Assembly (NCBI GenBank): GCA_958430865.1 | Contig: CAUDNR010001446.1 | Coordinates: 165,642 to 205,922, forward strand | From: Entrophospora sp. SA101 | Lineage: Eukaryota; Glomeromycota; Glomeromycetes; Entrophosporales; Entrophosporaceae | Direction of reading: 5' to 3' | DNA: 40,281 nucleotides | Shown here: one piece after another, positions 22,818 to 35,135 of the stretch | How positions within the stretch are numbered: the first letter of the stretch is position 1 | How the letters are laid out: each line of letters starts with the position of its first letter | The notes under the pieces: model-generated | Told to the model about the DNA's origin: nothing | The model's database searches: none | What the model saw: the letters and a program-made list of their open reading frames with translations, nothing else | Position numbers and translations under genes: made by a program

Positions 22818-24320
22818 TTAATTTATAGAAATTACTTGAAAAACTTCTAATTCATCAAGTTTACCACCAACTATATTGATATTATTATAAGCCTTTTTTC
22901 CACCACCAGCAGTACCAACATTACCATTTACATCAAAATGAACATCATGACCAGAACCAAATGTAGGTAAATAAAAAGAATAACAATAAATTGCCTTCAC
23001 ATTCCCAATAACATAACTAAATTGAGCAGTATTGACATCATTTCTATTACTTATATTAAATATAAAACCTTCAGTTGTATTTTTATATCCATGTCCATTC
23101 CAATCAAGTGGATTATAACCACCAATTATTTGTTCTGAATTTTGTATTTTGCCAACTACAAGAGTTTTGTTGATATTATTGCATTTTTGATGGAATGTAT
23201 CAGCATTTAAACCATCTCTACTACTTTGATACAATAGTTTAAATTCATATTTGACTTCCTTAAATGAGGTATATGGTGGACTTTTTCTATCAATCCAACT
23301 TGCAAAAAGCAAAATGAGTTTTTGATTGATTGTCAATGATTCAAGTGTTGAATTCAGTTTAGGAATTCTTGATGGTAATAAATTTAATGTTTGTTGACTA
23401 TTAGAAAACACAAAATATTGTAAAATGGTTTTCCATAAAGTTTTAGGAAGAAGCATATGATATGGTTCAATATTATCAACAAAATCCTTTTTAGAGATAT
23501 CCTGAAATCTTATTAAAGAAAGAAGTTCTTTTAATGTGTTACCTAAATCAACAAAATTTTGTGGTGACCAATCTTCAACATTGATATTGTTGATTTCTGG
23601 ATGTTTTGCTAATCCCCATTTGAGAATGTTTTCCCAAATAACTATCTCATCAACAGAAAAATCATCTCTTTTGAGAATTTCCAATAGAATTGGTTCTTCT
23701 AATGAGTTAAATTCACTTGATTCAAATAATTTTTCACTATATTCACAAAATTTTTCTAAATAGATGTTTTTTAATTCCTTAAAATTTTCATTAGCATAAA
23801 TCAATTGTAGAATTTTAACTGAATTTTCTTCTATATAATCTTCATAATTTTCAACAAAATATTTCATCATATATTCATAAAGTGACTCAATACCAAGTTC
23901 ATCTGCTGCAATTAATAGTTCTAATGCTTCAGCTCCAGAATAATTTTCAAATTCAAATTTACATGTGTACAAAAACCTTACAAAATAAATAAATTATTAT
24001 CATTATTATATATTCAATAATAATAAAATAAACAAAATAAAATAAATAAATAATAATAAATTTATTCAAACTTACTTGAGAATAGTACTGAAACATTTTT
24101 CACTAATATTAACTTTGTTAATGATATAATAACCATTTTCTTTTGTTGCATCACTTAATACATTGTTAAAAAAAGGACAATGAGCTGATATAATAGATGC
24201 ATGTGCATGAACTTCTTTAATGTTTGGCTCTACACCAACATATATTTTTACATCATAAAAATCTTCTATATTCAATAATCTTTCATTTTCATTAAAATAT
24301 TTTTCAAATATTGAATTCAT
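22818..24320 (-). CDS. BTB-BACK-TLDc protein, gene 2
   Basis: Two exons on the minus strand: 24320-24076 and 23976-22818, with a 99-nt intron (GTAAGT to TTTGTAAG). The join gives ILKFLYTCKFEFENY and a 467-residue protein. BTB (about 1-110), BACK-like (about 114-214) and TLDc (about 297-467; ILLFASWIDRK, SSRDGLNADTFHQKC, IIGGYNPLDWNG, FIFNISNRND) are all present. The C-terminus has a Gly-rich loop (TAGGGKK) absent from gene 1. Like its paralogues it probably acts as a BTB adaptor; the partner is unknown. The 3' two thirds and the downstream flank lie in arm A and match gene 3 apart from one Gln/Lys change at 23132. The 5' third and upstream region are unique in the window. Confidence 0.9.
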
Positions 24321-25761
24321 TTTTTTTTTTTAAAAAAAAAGCAAATGGCAAATCATGTGCTACCTCTAAATAATGTCCCCAATATCAACAATTAGTATTA
24401 GGATTGGCTTTAGACTGTCCTTAGTCCTAAATTTTGGGACCAGCCTCTAATGATGTATATGACAGAATTTTTGATAAGTATTGAGACCATTATATTTGAC
24501 AAAACTAGTAAATTAAAAAAAAAAATAATACATATTAATATTGCAAAATTTCTTTGTTTAATTAATTAATATACACTATAATAATTTTCATTTTATTAAG
24601 AAAATATATCCCCAACTTTTGATAATCAAGCATAACTTTAAAAATCAGCTTGGGATTATGGGTAGAAAATTACAATGTTTGAATAAATTCACTTATAATA
24701 AAACCAATAAAAGCTATTTATTTGTTTTTTTTAATTTCACTTTTTAAATAATAATAATGATAATAATTTTTTTATTTATATTAATATCAAATAATAATAT
24801 ACAATTCACTCTATCTATAATGAACTTTTCATCCCCATATGTAATTTTTCTGCTATAGAGAATGTTTACTATGATATTTGTTATAGAGGAGAGAAATTAA
24901 TATCAATTATAAAAAAATTGAATTGGGGACAAAAGGGAGGTACATTATAAAAGTGATTTTACTTAGTCTTCATTATAGAGGTGTTTATTGTAGAGAAAGC
25001 AAACTTACAAAGAAATAATTTAATAATAATGGTCATGTAACAATTCTTTTCAATCCATTTACCATTGATCCATTTTTTTAATTATTGCAATGTTCTATAC
25101 TGTGCATATTTTTGATAGTGGTGTATTGATAGTAATATTAATAGCAGTAATTATAAACAGAATATTTTGGTGTATTAATCATATCCCAATTAATTTGTTT
25201 AGGTAATTAATGATTTAATAAAATTTAAATATTGATTCTAATTATATTATTCAAAAATCTTAGAGTATGCCTGCTCATTGTAAATCAACTGTTATATTTG
25301 TTATCTTTCAATAGAGTTAATAACACTAAAGCAAATATATTATAATTATAACAATAAATTTATAATTTACTAAATTACAATGCTTCAAAGACTTCAATAG
25401 GTGTTTAGTAAATCAATTTAGTTGTATCTCACTTTTACTCTCCATTCTCTTTCACCTACTGAAACAAGATTTATGGTTAAAGTGGAATGTTTTGTCATTT
25501 AAATTTCCACAATTAAAAAATGATTCAGGATTCTGTCTATTAGTTAATTTTCTTGTTATTAAACTCGCATAATATTAATATTAATGTATGTCAATTCTTT
25601 CCAAATTGCAAATTAATGTATGATTAATAACTGATGCTTTTTTTCTGCTTCTGACAATATTTCAAATTCTATTCTGTTATCACTTTTTCCAAAAATTTGC
25701 TATTGATTTATTTAACAGCCTTCTTTTAATCAGTGTCAAAGTTTGTCATGTTAATATATTT
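24321..25761. other. Unique spacer between the inverted arms
   Basis: This 1.4 kb belongs to neither duplication and includes the upstream region of BTB-TLDc gene 2. No gene seen. A stretch at about 24805-25005 has ends resembling each other as inverted repeats (CTCTATCTATAATGAACTT and, read in reverse, CCTCTATAATGAAGACT), which suggests a decayed pogo/Tigger-type MITE. The call is weak. Confidence 0.35.
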
Positions 25762-28270
25762 ATTTTTTTCAGTTTAATTGATTAATAATAAATGCGCAAA
25801 CAAATAAAATAAAATATTTTATCAAATGACGATATTTTAATACAACAAGTATAATTTGGAAAGTAGGAGAAAAAAAAAAAGATAAAACGTTACTAATATT
25901 AAAAAATATATAAAATAATGATTTACATTTTTTAAGGCTATATATTCTTACTGGCTGTATTTTTTTTCTTTTACTAAACCCGAGATATATTAATAATTAA
26001 TATGCAATATTATATAAATAAATTTTTTTTAATCCCATAAATTGATTAACAGTTTTAGTGTTGTGGAAGTATTCTTTATGATCTAAGAACAGAAAATAAT
26101 AGGGTCGGATTATTATATTTATAGATTTGTAAAACCAAAATATTGATCGATTTTGACACGCATAACATTAATGTTAAAACAGCTGTTCTAATTGAAGAAT
26201 AATTATTTATCACTATTAACTTGTTAAAGGCTATTATTTTTATTGCTAACTAATTAAAGATTATTTGAGTAATTGTGTGAGAAAAAGAATGTGTTTGATT
26301 TATAATATTTATAATACAAAAGTCTTGTTTAAAACTTTGTAATAAAAAAAAGTTTTTCCGACGTTTTACAAATCATTTTGTGGTTACACTAACTTTTCAG
26401 GCAGAGAAACATGGATCGAGAAAAAAGACACAAAAAGTATATAAATATGCAATGAGTCATTTAAGAGATACAAATTTTATTAATAACTATCTGTGAGTAA
26501 CATATTTTGTTGATGTTCATAATGAGTCCATTTTCTCTTATCATATAGTTGTTAACCTTATCGGAAATCTCATTCACTTAATGAAATATCCTTGCATGAA
26601 ATTGAATTCATTAACCCTAAATTAGTTGTGAATGGTTTTGTATTGTTATTAAAAATTTTATAATTTCTCATTGAAATACTCTGCTTCCCCTTCTCTCTTT
26701 TAATGATTTGTATCGAATGTATTATAAATAAATTCAGAGCAAAAATAAATAATAATATCATTTCCTTCTCTTAAAGCAACTGTTTTATTCTCAAAACCTC
26801 CAGACAACGTGCTAACTATCTATCTGCATTAATTGAAAGAAGTATTTTACAATACAATATATAAAATGCATATGCTAATACTAATTTAAGCAAAATTTGC
26901 CGTCATAGATTTATAATAATAATAATGAAATTGTCCATTCAAAATTTATATATTAATATAAACTTTTTATAATATATAAAATTACAACAACTATATTAAC
27001 ATAAATTTGTTTTTACGTTTTTTTATATTAAAAAACATTCATGACTCTCATATCTTTTCTATTAGCAATAAATTAAATTGTTCAAATATTTTTTAAACAG
27101 GAACATGGAAACTTCAATATTGAAGCGCCTCATTTCTTATATGCATCTTAAGGGTCTAGAATAAATGTCGTTGGCGAAATGTTATCAGAGTTTAGAACTA
27201 TTATGTCAAGTTAGGTCAAATGACTAGTAAAAAAAATCATGGCTAAAGTAAAAACTGATTAGTTGACAATTTATCAAAAATCATTCAATTGTTCTTTGTC
27301 ATTACAACAATTATTAGCATTATTAGCATTATTTAGTTTGACAAATTGATCAAAGAATCCACTCGAATTAGCCAATAATTATAGTTAATTGTTGTCACGT
27401 GATTTTTTTTTAAAAAAAAAATTTATGTGCATCAACACCAGTTTTGTAGTATCCAAGGACTTATAATAACATCAATATAATGTATTTGATGAATTACAGG
27501 TTTTTCAATTAATCGGTAAAATAAGTAACACAATTTAAATACTTAATTATGAATCTTTATTAATAATGAATTATGTATGGATTTAATTATTAAAACAATC
27601 GATCTTCGATTTTAACCAATTAAAATTTTCAAAATTCAAAGTTCTAAATTTTATTTGTCAAATTCAGGAGTGCTGGAAGACCTCCCGATATTGTTTGAAC
27701 ATATTTTAATAAAGATATCCTGGCAAGTATGATTCCGCCTGTATATTTATAATGATAATGAAACAAGAGCATTTAGCGAATAGATTGAAATAAAACAATT
27801 TTATCTTACAGGTTCTCTGACAACTACTAATTCTTCAAAATCAAAAGGGATCGAATGATTCTTATCAAACCTTTTGATTAAATATTTTTTCAAAAGGTTT
27901 GAATTTTATTAAATGATTTTCGTTCTTTGAATCTGGTAAATAAAGATTTCGAGTTCTAGGATTATTATTATTTAGAGACAAGCTATAAACAAAAAAGTTA
28001 TTTACATGAATTTTAATTTCAATTTTGATTTCGAAAGCATGTGATTTTTCGAGGTTTCTAATTAAATGATTTTCGCCACAACTAATTCGAGGGACATTAT
28101 TTAATATACCTTTTTTTATAATTTAATCGATTTTTTTTTTCCTTGCCCACAACAAATTTTTGAAAAGAAAAATAAAATAAAATAAAAATGAATTCAATAT
28201 TTGAAAAATATTTTAATGAAAATGAAAGATTATTGAGTACAGAAGATTTTTATGATGTAAAAATATATGT
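25762..28270. repeat. Arm B' of spaced inverted duplication (partner 5758-8266)
   Basis: Reverse complement of arm B over 2509 bp. It ends at 25762, where the sequence enters the unique spacer, and at 28270 inside exon 1 of BTB-TLDc gene 3. In arm B the outer end faces the SH3-SAM-PH gene; here it faces no gene. It supplies gene 3 with the upstream region of gene 1. Confidence 0.9.
26570..26761 (-). CDS. Small ORF with possible signal peptide, B' copy
   Basis: Identical to the 63-codon ORF at 7267-7458, in opposite orientation, diverging from BTB-TLDc gene 3. See that entry for the hydrophobic leader and the Lys-Arg pair. The identity reflects the recent duplication and is not evidence of selection. 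Confidence 0.3.
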   Translation of the reverse strand: MILLFIFALNLFIIHSIQIIKREKGKQSISMRNYKIFNNNTKPFTTNLGLMNSISCKDISLSE

Positions 28271-29678
28271 TGGTGTAGAGCCAAACATTAAAGAAGTTCA
28301 TGCACATGCATCTATCATATCTACTCATTGTCCATTTTTTAGCAAAGCATTGAGCAGTGCAACAAAAAAAAATGGATATTATATTATTAACAAAGTTAAT
28401 ATTGGTGAAAAATATCTTAATACTATTCTCAAGTAAGTTTAAATAAATATATTATTATTAATGAATATATAATAATGGTATTAATAACCTGTTTAATAAT
28501 TTATTTATTTATTTGTAAGATTTTTGTATACATGTAAAATTGAAATTGAAAATTATCCTGGAGCTGAAATGTTAGAACTATTAATTGCAGCAGGCCAACT
28601 TGGGATTGAAGCACTTTATGAATATATGATGAAATACTTTGTTGAAAATTATGATGATTATATAGAAGAAAATCCAGTTAAAATTTTACAATTGATTTAT
28701 GCTAATGAAGATTTTAAGGAATTAAAAAATATCTATTTGGAAAAATTTTGTGATTATAGTGTAAAATTATTTGAGTCAAATGAATTTGAATCTTTAGAAG
28801 AATCAATTCTATTGGAAATTCTCAAAAGAGAAGATTTTTTTGTTGTTGAGATGATTATCTGGGAAAACATTCTTAAATGGGGATTAGCAAAACATCCAGA
28901 AATCAACAATATCAATGTTGAAGATTGGTCACCACAAAATTTTGTTGATTTAGGTAACACATTAAAAGAACTTCTTTCTTTAATAAGATTTCAGGATATC
29001 TCTAAAAAGGATTTTGTTGATAATATTGAACCATATCATATGCTTCTTCCTAAAACTTTATGGAAAACCATTTTACAATATTTTGTGTTTTCTAATAGTC
29101 AACAAACATTAAATTTATTACCATCAAGAATTCCTAAACTGAATTCAACACTTGAATCATTGACAATCAATCAAAAACTCATTTTGCTTTTTGCAAGTTG
29201 GATTGATAGAAAAAGTCCACCATATACCTCATTTAAGGAAGTCAAATATGAATTTAAACTATTGTATCAAAGTAGTAGAGATGGTTTAAATGCTGATACA
29301 TTCCATCAAAAATGCAATAATATCAACAAAACTCTTGTAGTTGGCAAAATACAAAATTCAGAAAAAATAATTGGTGGTTATAATCCACTTGATTGGAATG
29401 GACATGGATATAAAAATACAACTGAAGGTTTTATATTTAATATAAGTAATAGAAATGATGTCAATACTGCTCAATTTAGTTATGTTATTGGGAATGTGAA
29501 GGCAATTTATTGTTATTCTTTTTATTTACCTACATTTGGTTCTGGTCATGATGTTCATTTTGATGTAAATGGTAATGTTGGTACTGCTGGTGGTGGAAAA
29601 AAGGCTTATAATAATATCAATATAGTTGGTGGTAAACTTGATGAATTAGAAGTTTTTCAAGTAATTTCTATAAATTAA
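28188..29678 (+). CDS. BTB-BACK-TLDc protein, gene 3 (mosaic)
   Basis: Two exons, 28188-28432 and 28520-29678, with an 87-nt intron (GTAAGT to TTTGTAAG). The join gives ILKFLYTCKIEIENY and 467 residues. The frame is fully open and the domain order is BTB, BACK-like, TLDc, as in genes 1 and 2. The gene is built from three parts. The upstream region and first 83 coding bases match gene 1 (arm B'). Positions 28271-28874 differ from both neighbours at many sites, with private residues such as STHCPFFSKALSS, IENYPGAEM and EDFFVVEM. From 28875 to the stop and beyond it matches gene 2 (arm A'), except Lys for Gln at 29364-29366. It looks translatable, so the recombination has made a new intact gene, not a broken one. 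Same probable adaptor role as its paralogues. Confidence 0.9.
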
Positions 29679-30646
29679 GTTAACCAAAATACTAGATAAT
29701 TATTTTTTTTATTATCATTTACCAATAATAAATTCACATACATTATATCAAATAAAAATATCTATTGTTAGTTTGAATCAAGATGAATTCTTTACTGGTT
29801 GATTACAATTGTTGGTAAAAAAATAATATATCAACATGGCAAATTTGTCTGATTAAAAAGAATCTGCATTCTCACTGTTGTACATATTGGTTTAAAATTC
29901 TCAGATAAAATTCAATCCATAGAGGAATCCCATTATTAAAGAATTCAATCATACACTACATGGATAAAAGTTGGGCACACTTTCAAATAAAAATTTTGTA
30001 GCCTAAATTTTCATAATTTTTTAATTGTTAAAAATAAAAAATTCGCCTAAAAATATTTCTAACAAAATTTGTAAAGAAAAACGTATTTAATAATAAAAAT
30101 GTCTTGGATAAGTAAGTATCCATATCGATTATTAATGATGTATTATGATGATGTTGTTAAATTTCGATGTTGCTGTTGAATGTGAATTTGAAATTATGTG
30201 AAATGAGTGGGGTGAAATTCTGATTGGCTAATTTGAATTCCACATGTGAATTGTGAATTCACATATGCTAAATTTCGATGTTTTAAATTTGATAATTTAC
30301 GAAAATAATCGACGAGGGCGACGTATTATCAAATGGATTTTAAATGATAATGAACTTTTTTAGCAACATCTTTAATGTATTTTTTGTTTGTTATATTTAG
30401 TCAAAAGGCTGTAATAATCATTTTTATCAAAAGAGATAAGCCATTGTTTTGAAAAACAACAAAATTTGAACTACTTGTATTACAGGACAAAAACTGGCTC
30501 ATATTGATATGATGAGTCTTTTATTTATTTGTTGTCCAAAATATTGTGAACTTTAATTTTGTATCACACATTCATTTTGTTGAAATATTTCCTTTTTCTT
30601 GATCCATTTCATATTGAATTACCAATATCTTTTAGGAATTTGATAC
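29679..30646. other. Intergenic, no gene seen (mirror of 21850-22817)
   Basis: A direct repeat, TAAATTTCGATGTT, occurs at 30158-30171 and 30269-30282, flanking about 100 bp that contain self-complementary GAATTC/CACATGTG/GTGAATTC motifs. The segment may be a small insertion with a target duplication, or a local duplication. A 32-codon frame starts at 30265. Confidence 0.35.
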
Positions 30647-32123
30647 TTGTATAAAAGCATTAATCTTTTTTGCTTCTCGCATACAAATTATAAATTAAAT
30701 AATTGTGAATTTAATGAGTTACGAAATCCCTACTACATAGCCTCTAGGTTATTTACAAATTGCTGCAGCACTCTTGCTGAGCGTCTTGGGCTTTGGATGG
30801 TTCTTTTTTTATCAACTATTATAAGACTTCGATCATTGTATCAAATCAAAAATAAGGGTTCGATACCAATTTTAGAGACTGCAGTGCCAACAAACTTTGT
30901 AGATATTTTTATATATTAAATATAAAGTTCTTGACACCGAGATTAATTACTTGTTTGGTGGTTATATTTGGTCTAGTATTGACAAGTTTTGAAGGTGTTA
31001 TTGTTCTAAACACTCTAAGTATGGTTGAATTATGCAGCACAAATGTCGTAATTACACAGGCAAAAATTACCAATGATGATAATACAGCAGTACTTTGGTC
31101 CCATGCTGAAGTAGATGCGATGATACAGAGAAGAAGAAATAGTAGTTTATCGGATGGACAAGTTCCAGTAGATTCTCGTTGGAGATTTGATCCTCAACTT
31201 GATGTTGATTCTTATCCATTGAGATCTTCATGTTTAACCTATAAATCTGGAGTGACCCAAGTAAATATGAACACTTCTGTATTACATGGATTGAGTAATT
31301 TATATGAATTATTGCCAGAGGTACATTCTGAATATATATTTCGTAACACTTCCGATGGATACAATTATACAGATGATGACTTTAGGACTAATGTCTATTA
31401 CAACCGCACAATTTACTTGAATTATACGAGTACAGATCAATCTGACTATCGGGAAAATGGTACCTTGATATTAGCAATGGAATTTTTTGAGAGGGGAACC
31501 TTTAGTGAGATTGGCGCTGGCATAATACTCAGAATGTGGACACTTAGGGTGCCAGAATTCCTTATCAGCCAAGTCATCCTGAAATAAGTGAAATTGTATC
31601 AGTACCCATTGATGTTAAGGCGTACATATGTGAGGTAAAACGCGTTAAAGAAGGTAATCATGGCAGTCATGATGTGCACTTTAATTCATATTTGAAGGTG
31701 GCAGGTGACCTTGTTGCAAGAAAATGGAGTTCAGCAGTCGTAAGGGGTAAGGACACTTCAATATATGAGTATACACCAGAGCATTGGGCATCATATCAAA
31801 CTGTGAAAGATGTAGAGTCAGGAACAGATGAAGAAGTATCTGTATGAATAAATATTCCATGCGATTATTCTTATTGTTTATTAGTATGGATATATATAAT
31901 AATGATTTCACTGGGGTGTTTATTTCGGATAAAAATTCATAGAAATAAACTTAAAATGCCAAGTAATGTTGTTGGATGGGTAATTTGTGCTTGTAAAGAA
32001 TCCATTTCATCCAAAGAATTCAAAGCTGTTGTTGATGGTGGTGATAAAAATGTACTCAAGCAATCTGAATTCAGAGAAAAGGATTCTGAATTAAAAATAG
32101 AAATAATAGTGACGGAAGATTGA
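30647..32123 (+). pseudogene. Multi-pass membrane glycoprotein, three frame lesions (arm A' copy)
   Basis: Plus-strand mirror of 20373-21849. The one-base losses are near 30918 and 31547, and the in-frame TGA is at 31845-31847; the frame after the TGA is the same as before it. Hydrophobic helices lie near 30790-30835, 30940-31000 and 31865-31925, with a glycosylation-rich domain between the second and third. All three lesions are present in both arms, so they arose before the duplication or are shared for a technical reason. The open blocks start without a convincing ATG, so the N-terminus is unresolved. Confidence 0.6.
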
Positions 32124-35100
32124 TTGTTATTTTTTTTTCCCTGGCAATAATATGAGTTTTTACAGTTATCGTCATTCACACTTGTCAATTTTCTTTATGC
32201 AATTTTTATTCTATGTATTATTTTTTTTTCTTATAAATACTAATTATTTATTTTATATATGTTGTTATATCAATTTCTTTGTATACGTATGTATATATTT
32301 ATATTATAATTACATTCACATTTTAATCTAAATAAGCGTGGAGCTCCCCTTAAAAGCATCTTTTTGATTTCTGAAATTCGTTCAAGTTATTTATTTGCTT
32401 TTTTAAAAAATATTAAATATTAATTCTTTTAATTATAAAAAAAAAACATCTCCGGTATTTACAAGAAATTACTTTATTACTCGAGAATTTTGAGGATATT
32501 TAGCACACGTTTAGAAATAATGAAAGCATGTTATATTCTTATAATTTTTGAAAGAAAAATTCACCAACTTCATATTAAAGTTGCATTGAGCCATAGAAAA
32601 CAAAATTCGAAAAACTTTTCAAATTTACTATTAACAAGCTAAAGAACCAATTAATGTTAAGAAAATTAAGGAATGCTTCATGAGTTTAAAAAGCGTGGAT
32701 TGAGTGAGAAAAGTCAAATGAATGCAATTTTACTTTATTATTGCGTAAAAATGGAGCCTATTACCCAAAAGATATTGAGATTAATATTAATGTTATTTAT
32801 TAATAACTTATTATCTTATTAACATAATTTTAGAAGTCGAAACCAGCCAAAAACTTTGATAAATAACCCCAGTTAACAAGGGTTAATCTTTGATCATTGC
32901 AATATTGAATCAATGAATTTTAAATCAATTGTATCCATATCTTTTTTATAAATGGAATAATTATACAAGTAATCCTAGTGAGTTTGCTAATTGGTAAAAT
33001 ATTTCTCCATCATTTCAATTTAAGTCGGGTAGGTGAACCAATTTGTATGCATTTGTTACTAACTTTAAAGATTACAAATAACATACTCTACTTGCAAATA
33101 AAATAAATCAAAGAATATAAAAAAACAAACATTATTAACATGTAAATTACCTTATCGTTAAATCAAGTTTCATGATGTCTTTCAAAATCCATCATAATAG
33201 GATTTATTTCTTCTAAATATAAAAGAATAGCTTTACTATCATTGCCAAATTTTTTGTTTACCATCCAAAAAGACAGCCATTACTTCACCTCAAATATTAT
33301 CTACATATTGTTTGAAAAGTCTGATTAGTTACCGTATTTTTCATCTAAAAATCTACCTAAAATCAAATAATCTTATTTACTAAAGTTACTTTTTACATGA
33401 TAATTTTATATATTGTAAATGCTTTACCATTTATCAAAAAAAATTCCCATAATAAAAGCAATCTCGTGCTCAAGAGTTTTGAAAGGGTCAGGTCAACAAT
33501 CCACGTGACCCACGGGCGAAATCTTCCATAAAATAATAAAATTCTCTTGCTCGTAAAACTACCCTTGTTGTATAAACCATAGAACTTCAAGCTACAATGA
33601 CACCATCTTCTTTTCCTGCAAATAAATAAGAATTTTTAATTTTCAATAATGCTTTAAGCAATTAAAATTTTTTTTCTTACAATTCGTTTATAAATAATTG
33701 AATTAGATCTTCATTCAGTCATACTTATTGCTATATGTTTATTAATAATTCCTACGCAAACGATTTAATTTTTCGCTCATAATGATAAAATTGTATTCGA
33801 AAGTGAAGTCAACGGCATACGATTTATGGGATAATTGTGCTTTCATTCCAGCAGTCATTTCCTGTTTAAATTAATTGATAAGTATTATACTTGTGGGCGA
33901 AGGTATAGTAATAGACTTTCGACAAACTAAAACGGGTTAATGCCAAAATGCTGAATATTTAAGCAAATTTGGAAAATCGTTTACCGTATCATAATTTTTG
34001 TTATCCACATATTTTATATATGCTGAAACTTTTACTTTTGATAAATCAAATTTTAGTTTCGCCCAAAGGTATAATAAATATCACATTCTCCAAAGTTTCG
34101 ATTGATTACGGGCACCCAATCTCTCTATTAGGAAAAAAAGACTTATTAATTTATTATCTTTGCATATTAAATTAATGAATAAGAAAAAAAATCTATAATT
34201 ATCTTAAGCTCATACAACCTTGAAAACACGAATCACTCACAGCATTCCCGAAAAAAATTTTTTAAAAAAATTCAAACGTACTCGAAAAATAATCTTTTTA
34301 ATAATCATTTTCTGTTTATTTTGTAATTTCTTACGGTTAATTCTTCATAAATTTTATGGCAACTAAGGAAAGGAATAACAGTGCAGACGGCCCATAAAAA
34401 AAAGCCAGGTATATGTTAGAGGAATTCTTGATTTGGGAGACTTTCTATTACTATGGAGAAATTAGTAATGGGCCAAGGAGAAAAAATTCTAGTTGCATGG
34501 ACCATATAAGAATTTTTAAAGGATAGCTAGAAAATATGATAATTGATAAAACCATACTAATCCATTTTTATAATATAAAGTAAATGTCAGCTCACAATAT
34601 CGTGGCGGAATGTAAATGTGCAGAAAGGGTAACTTGCTTGCATTTGAAAGACAAGGAGATGTCACTTTTCTTCTCAAGTATTTTTGCTTCAAGTTGAAAA
34701 GCATCTTTAATTACCATGTTGAAATTAAAGGGGATAATTACAACTTTATATCTGTTGTGCATACCTTCGAGTGGATGTATAATTTTATTGAGTATTTGGG
34801 ATATGATGTCATGTAATCATTTGATTAATAGTTTGTTTATTTCAATAAAATTGTTATTTGAAGAATGAATGCGTAGTTTGATTTAATATTATTGTATAAA
34901 AGATAAAAAACGAGCAGAGAGATAAAATTCATAATTAAAGGATTTTTAATAATCTTTACTATATGTCGTAAAATTTAATCTTATTATTTTAAAAACAATT
35001 AATAAATAAAAAATAATAATATGTATATAAAAATCAAACTCCGATAATTTATCGTCCACCAAATCCACACAATTCACTAATCTCGTCAACTTAATCATTA

Positions 35101-35135
35101 ATTGCTAATATCAATTATTCATTCATCAAGATCCT
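32124..35135. other. Gene-poor stretch (mirror of 17361-20372)
   Basis: Arm A' copy of the gene-poor region. It contains the 66-codon ORF at 34616-34816 (plus) and the 33-codon remnant at 33163-33264 (minus). Nothing else is convincing. Confidence 0.4.
34616..34816 (+). CDS. Short hypothetical ORF, A' copy
   Basis: Identical to the ORF at 17680-17880. A protein-like 37-codon frame ends about 100 bp upstream on the same strand, so both may be exons or fragments of a lost gene. Not recognised. Confidence 0.3.
   Translation: MCRKGNLLAFERQGDVTFLLKYFCFKLKSIFNYHVEIKGDNYNFISVVHTFEWMYNFIEYLGYDVM

Larger units (their letters stand above)
14614..23621. repeat. Arm A of large spaced inverted duplication (partner 28875-37890)
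   Basis: About 9.0 kb is the reverse complement of 28875-37890, with coordinate sum 52496 for most of its length and 52504 outside the TA tract near 15200. The outer edge is in an ATT repeat at 14614. The inner edge is inside BTB-TLDc gene 2, where the first mismatch is at 23622. Differences noticed: one base in the TLDc coding region (23132/29364, Gln versus Lys), two bases at 15218 and 15252, and a TA tract of 24 versus 32 nt. The spacer between the arms is 5253 bp. Confidence 0.9.
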
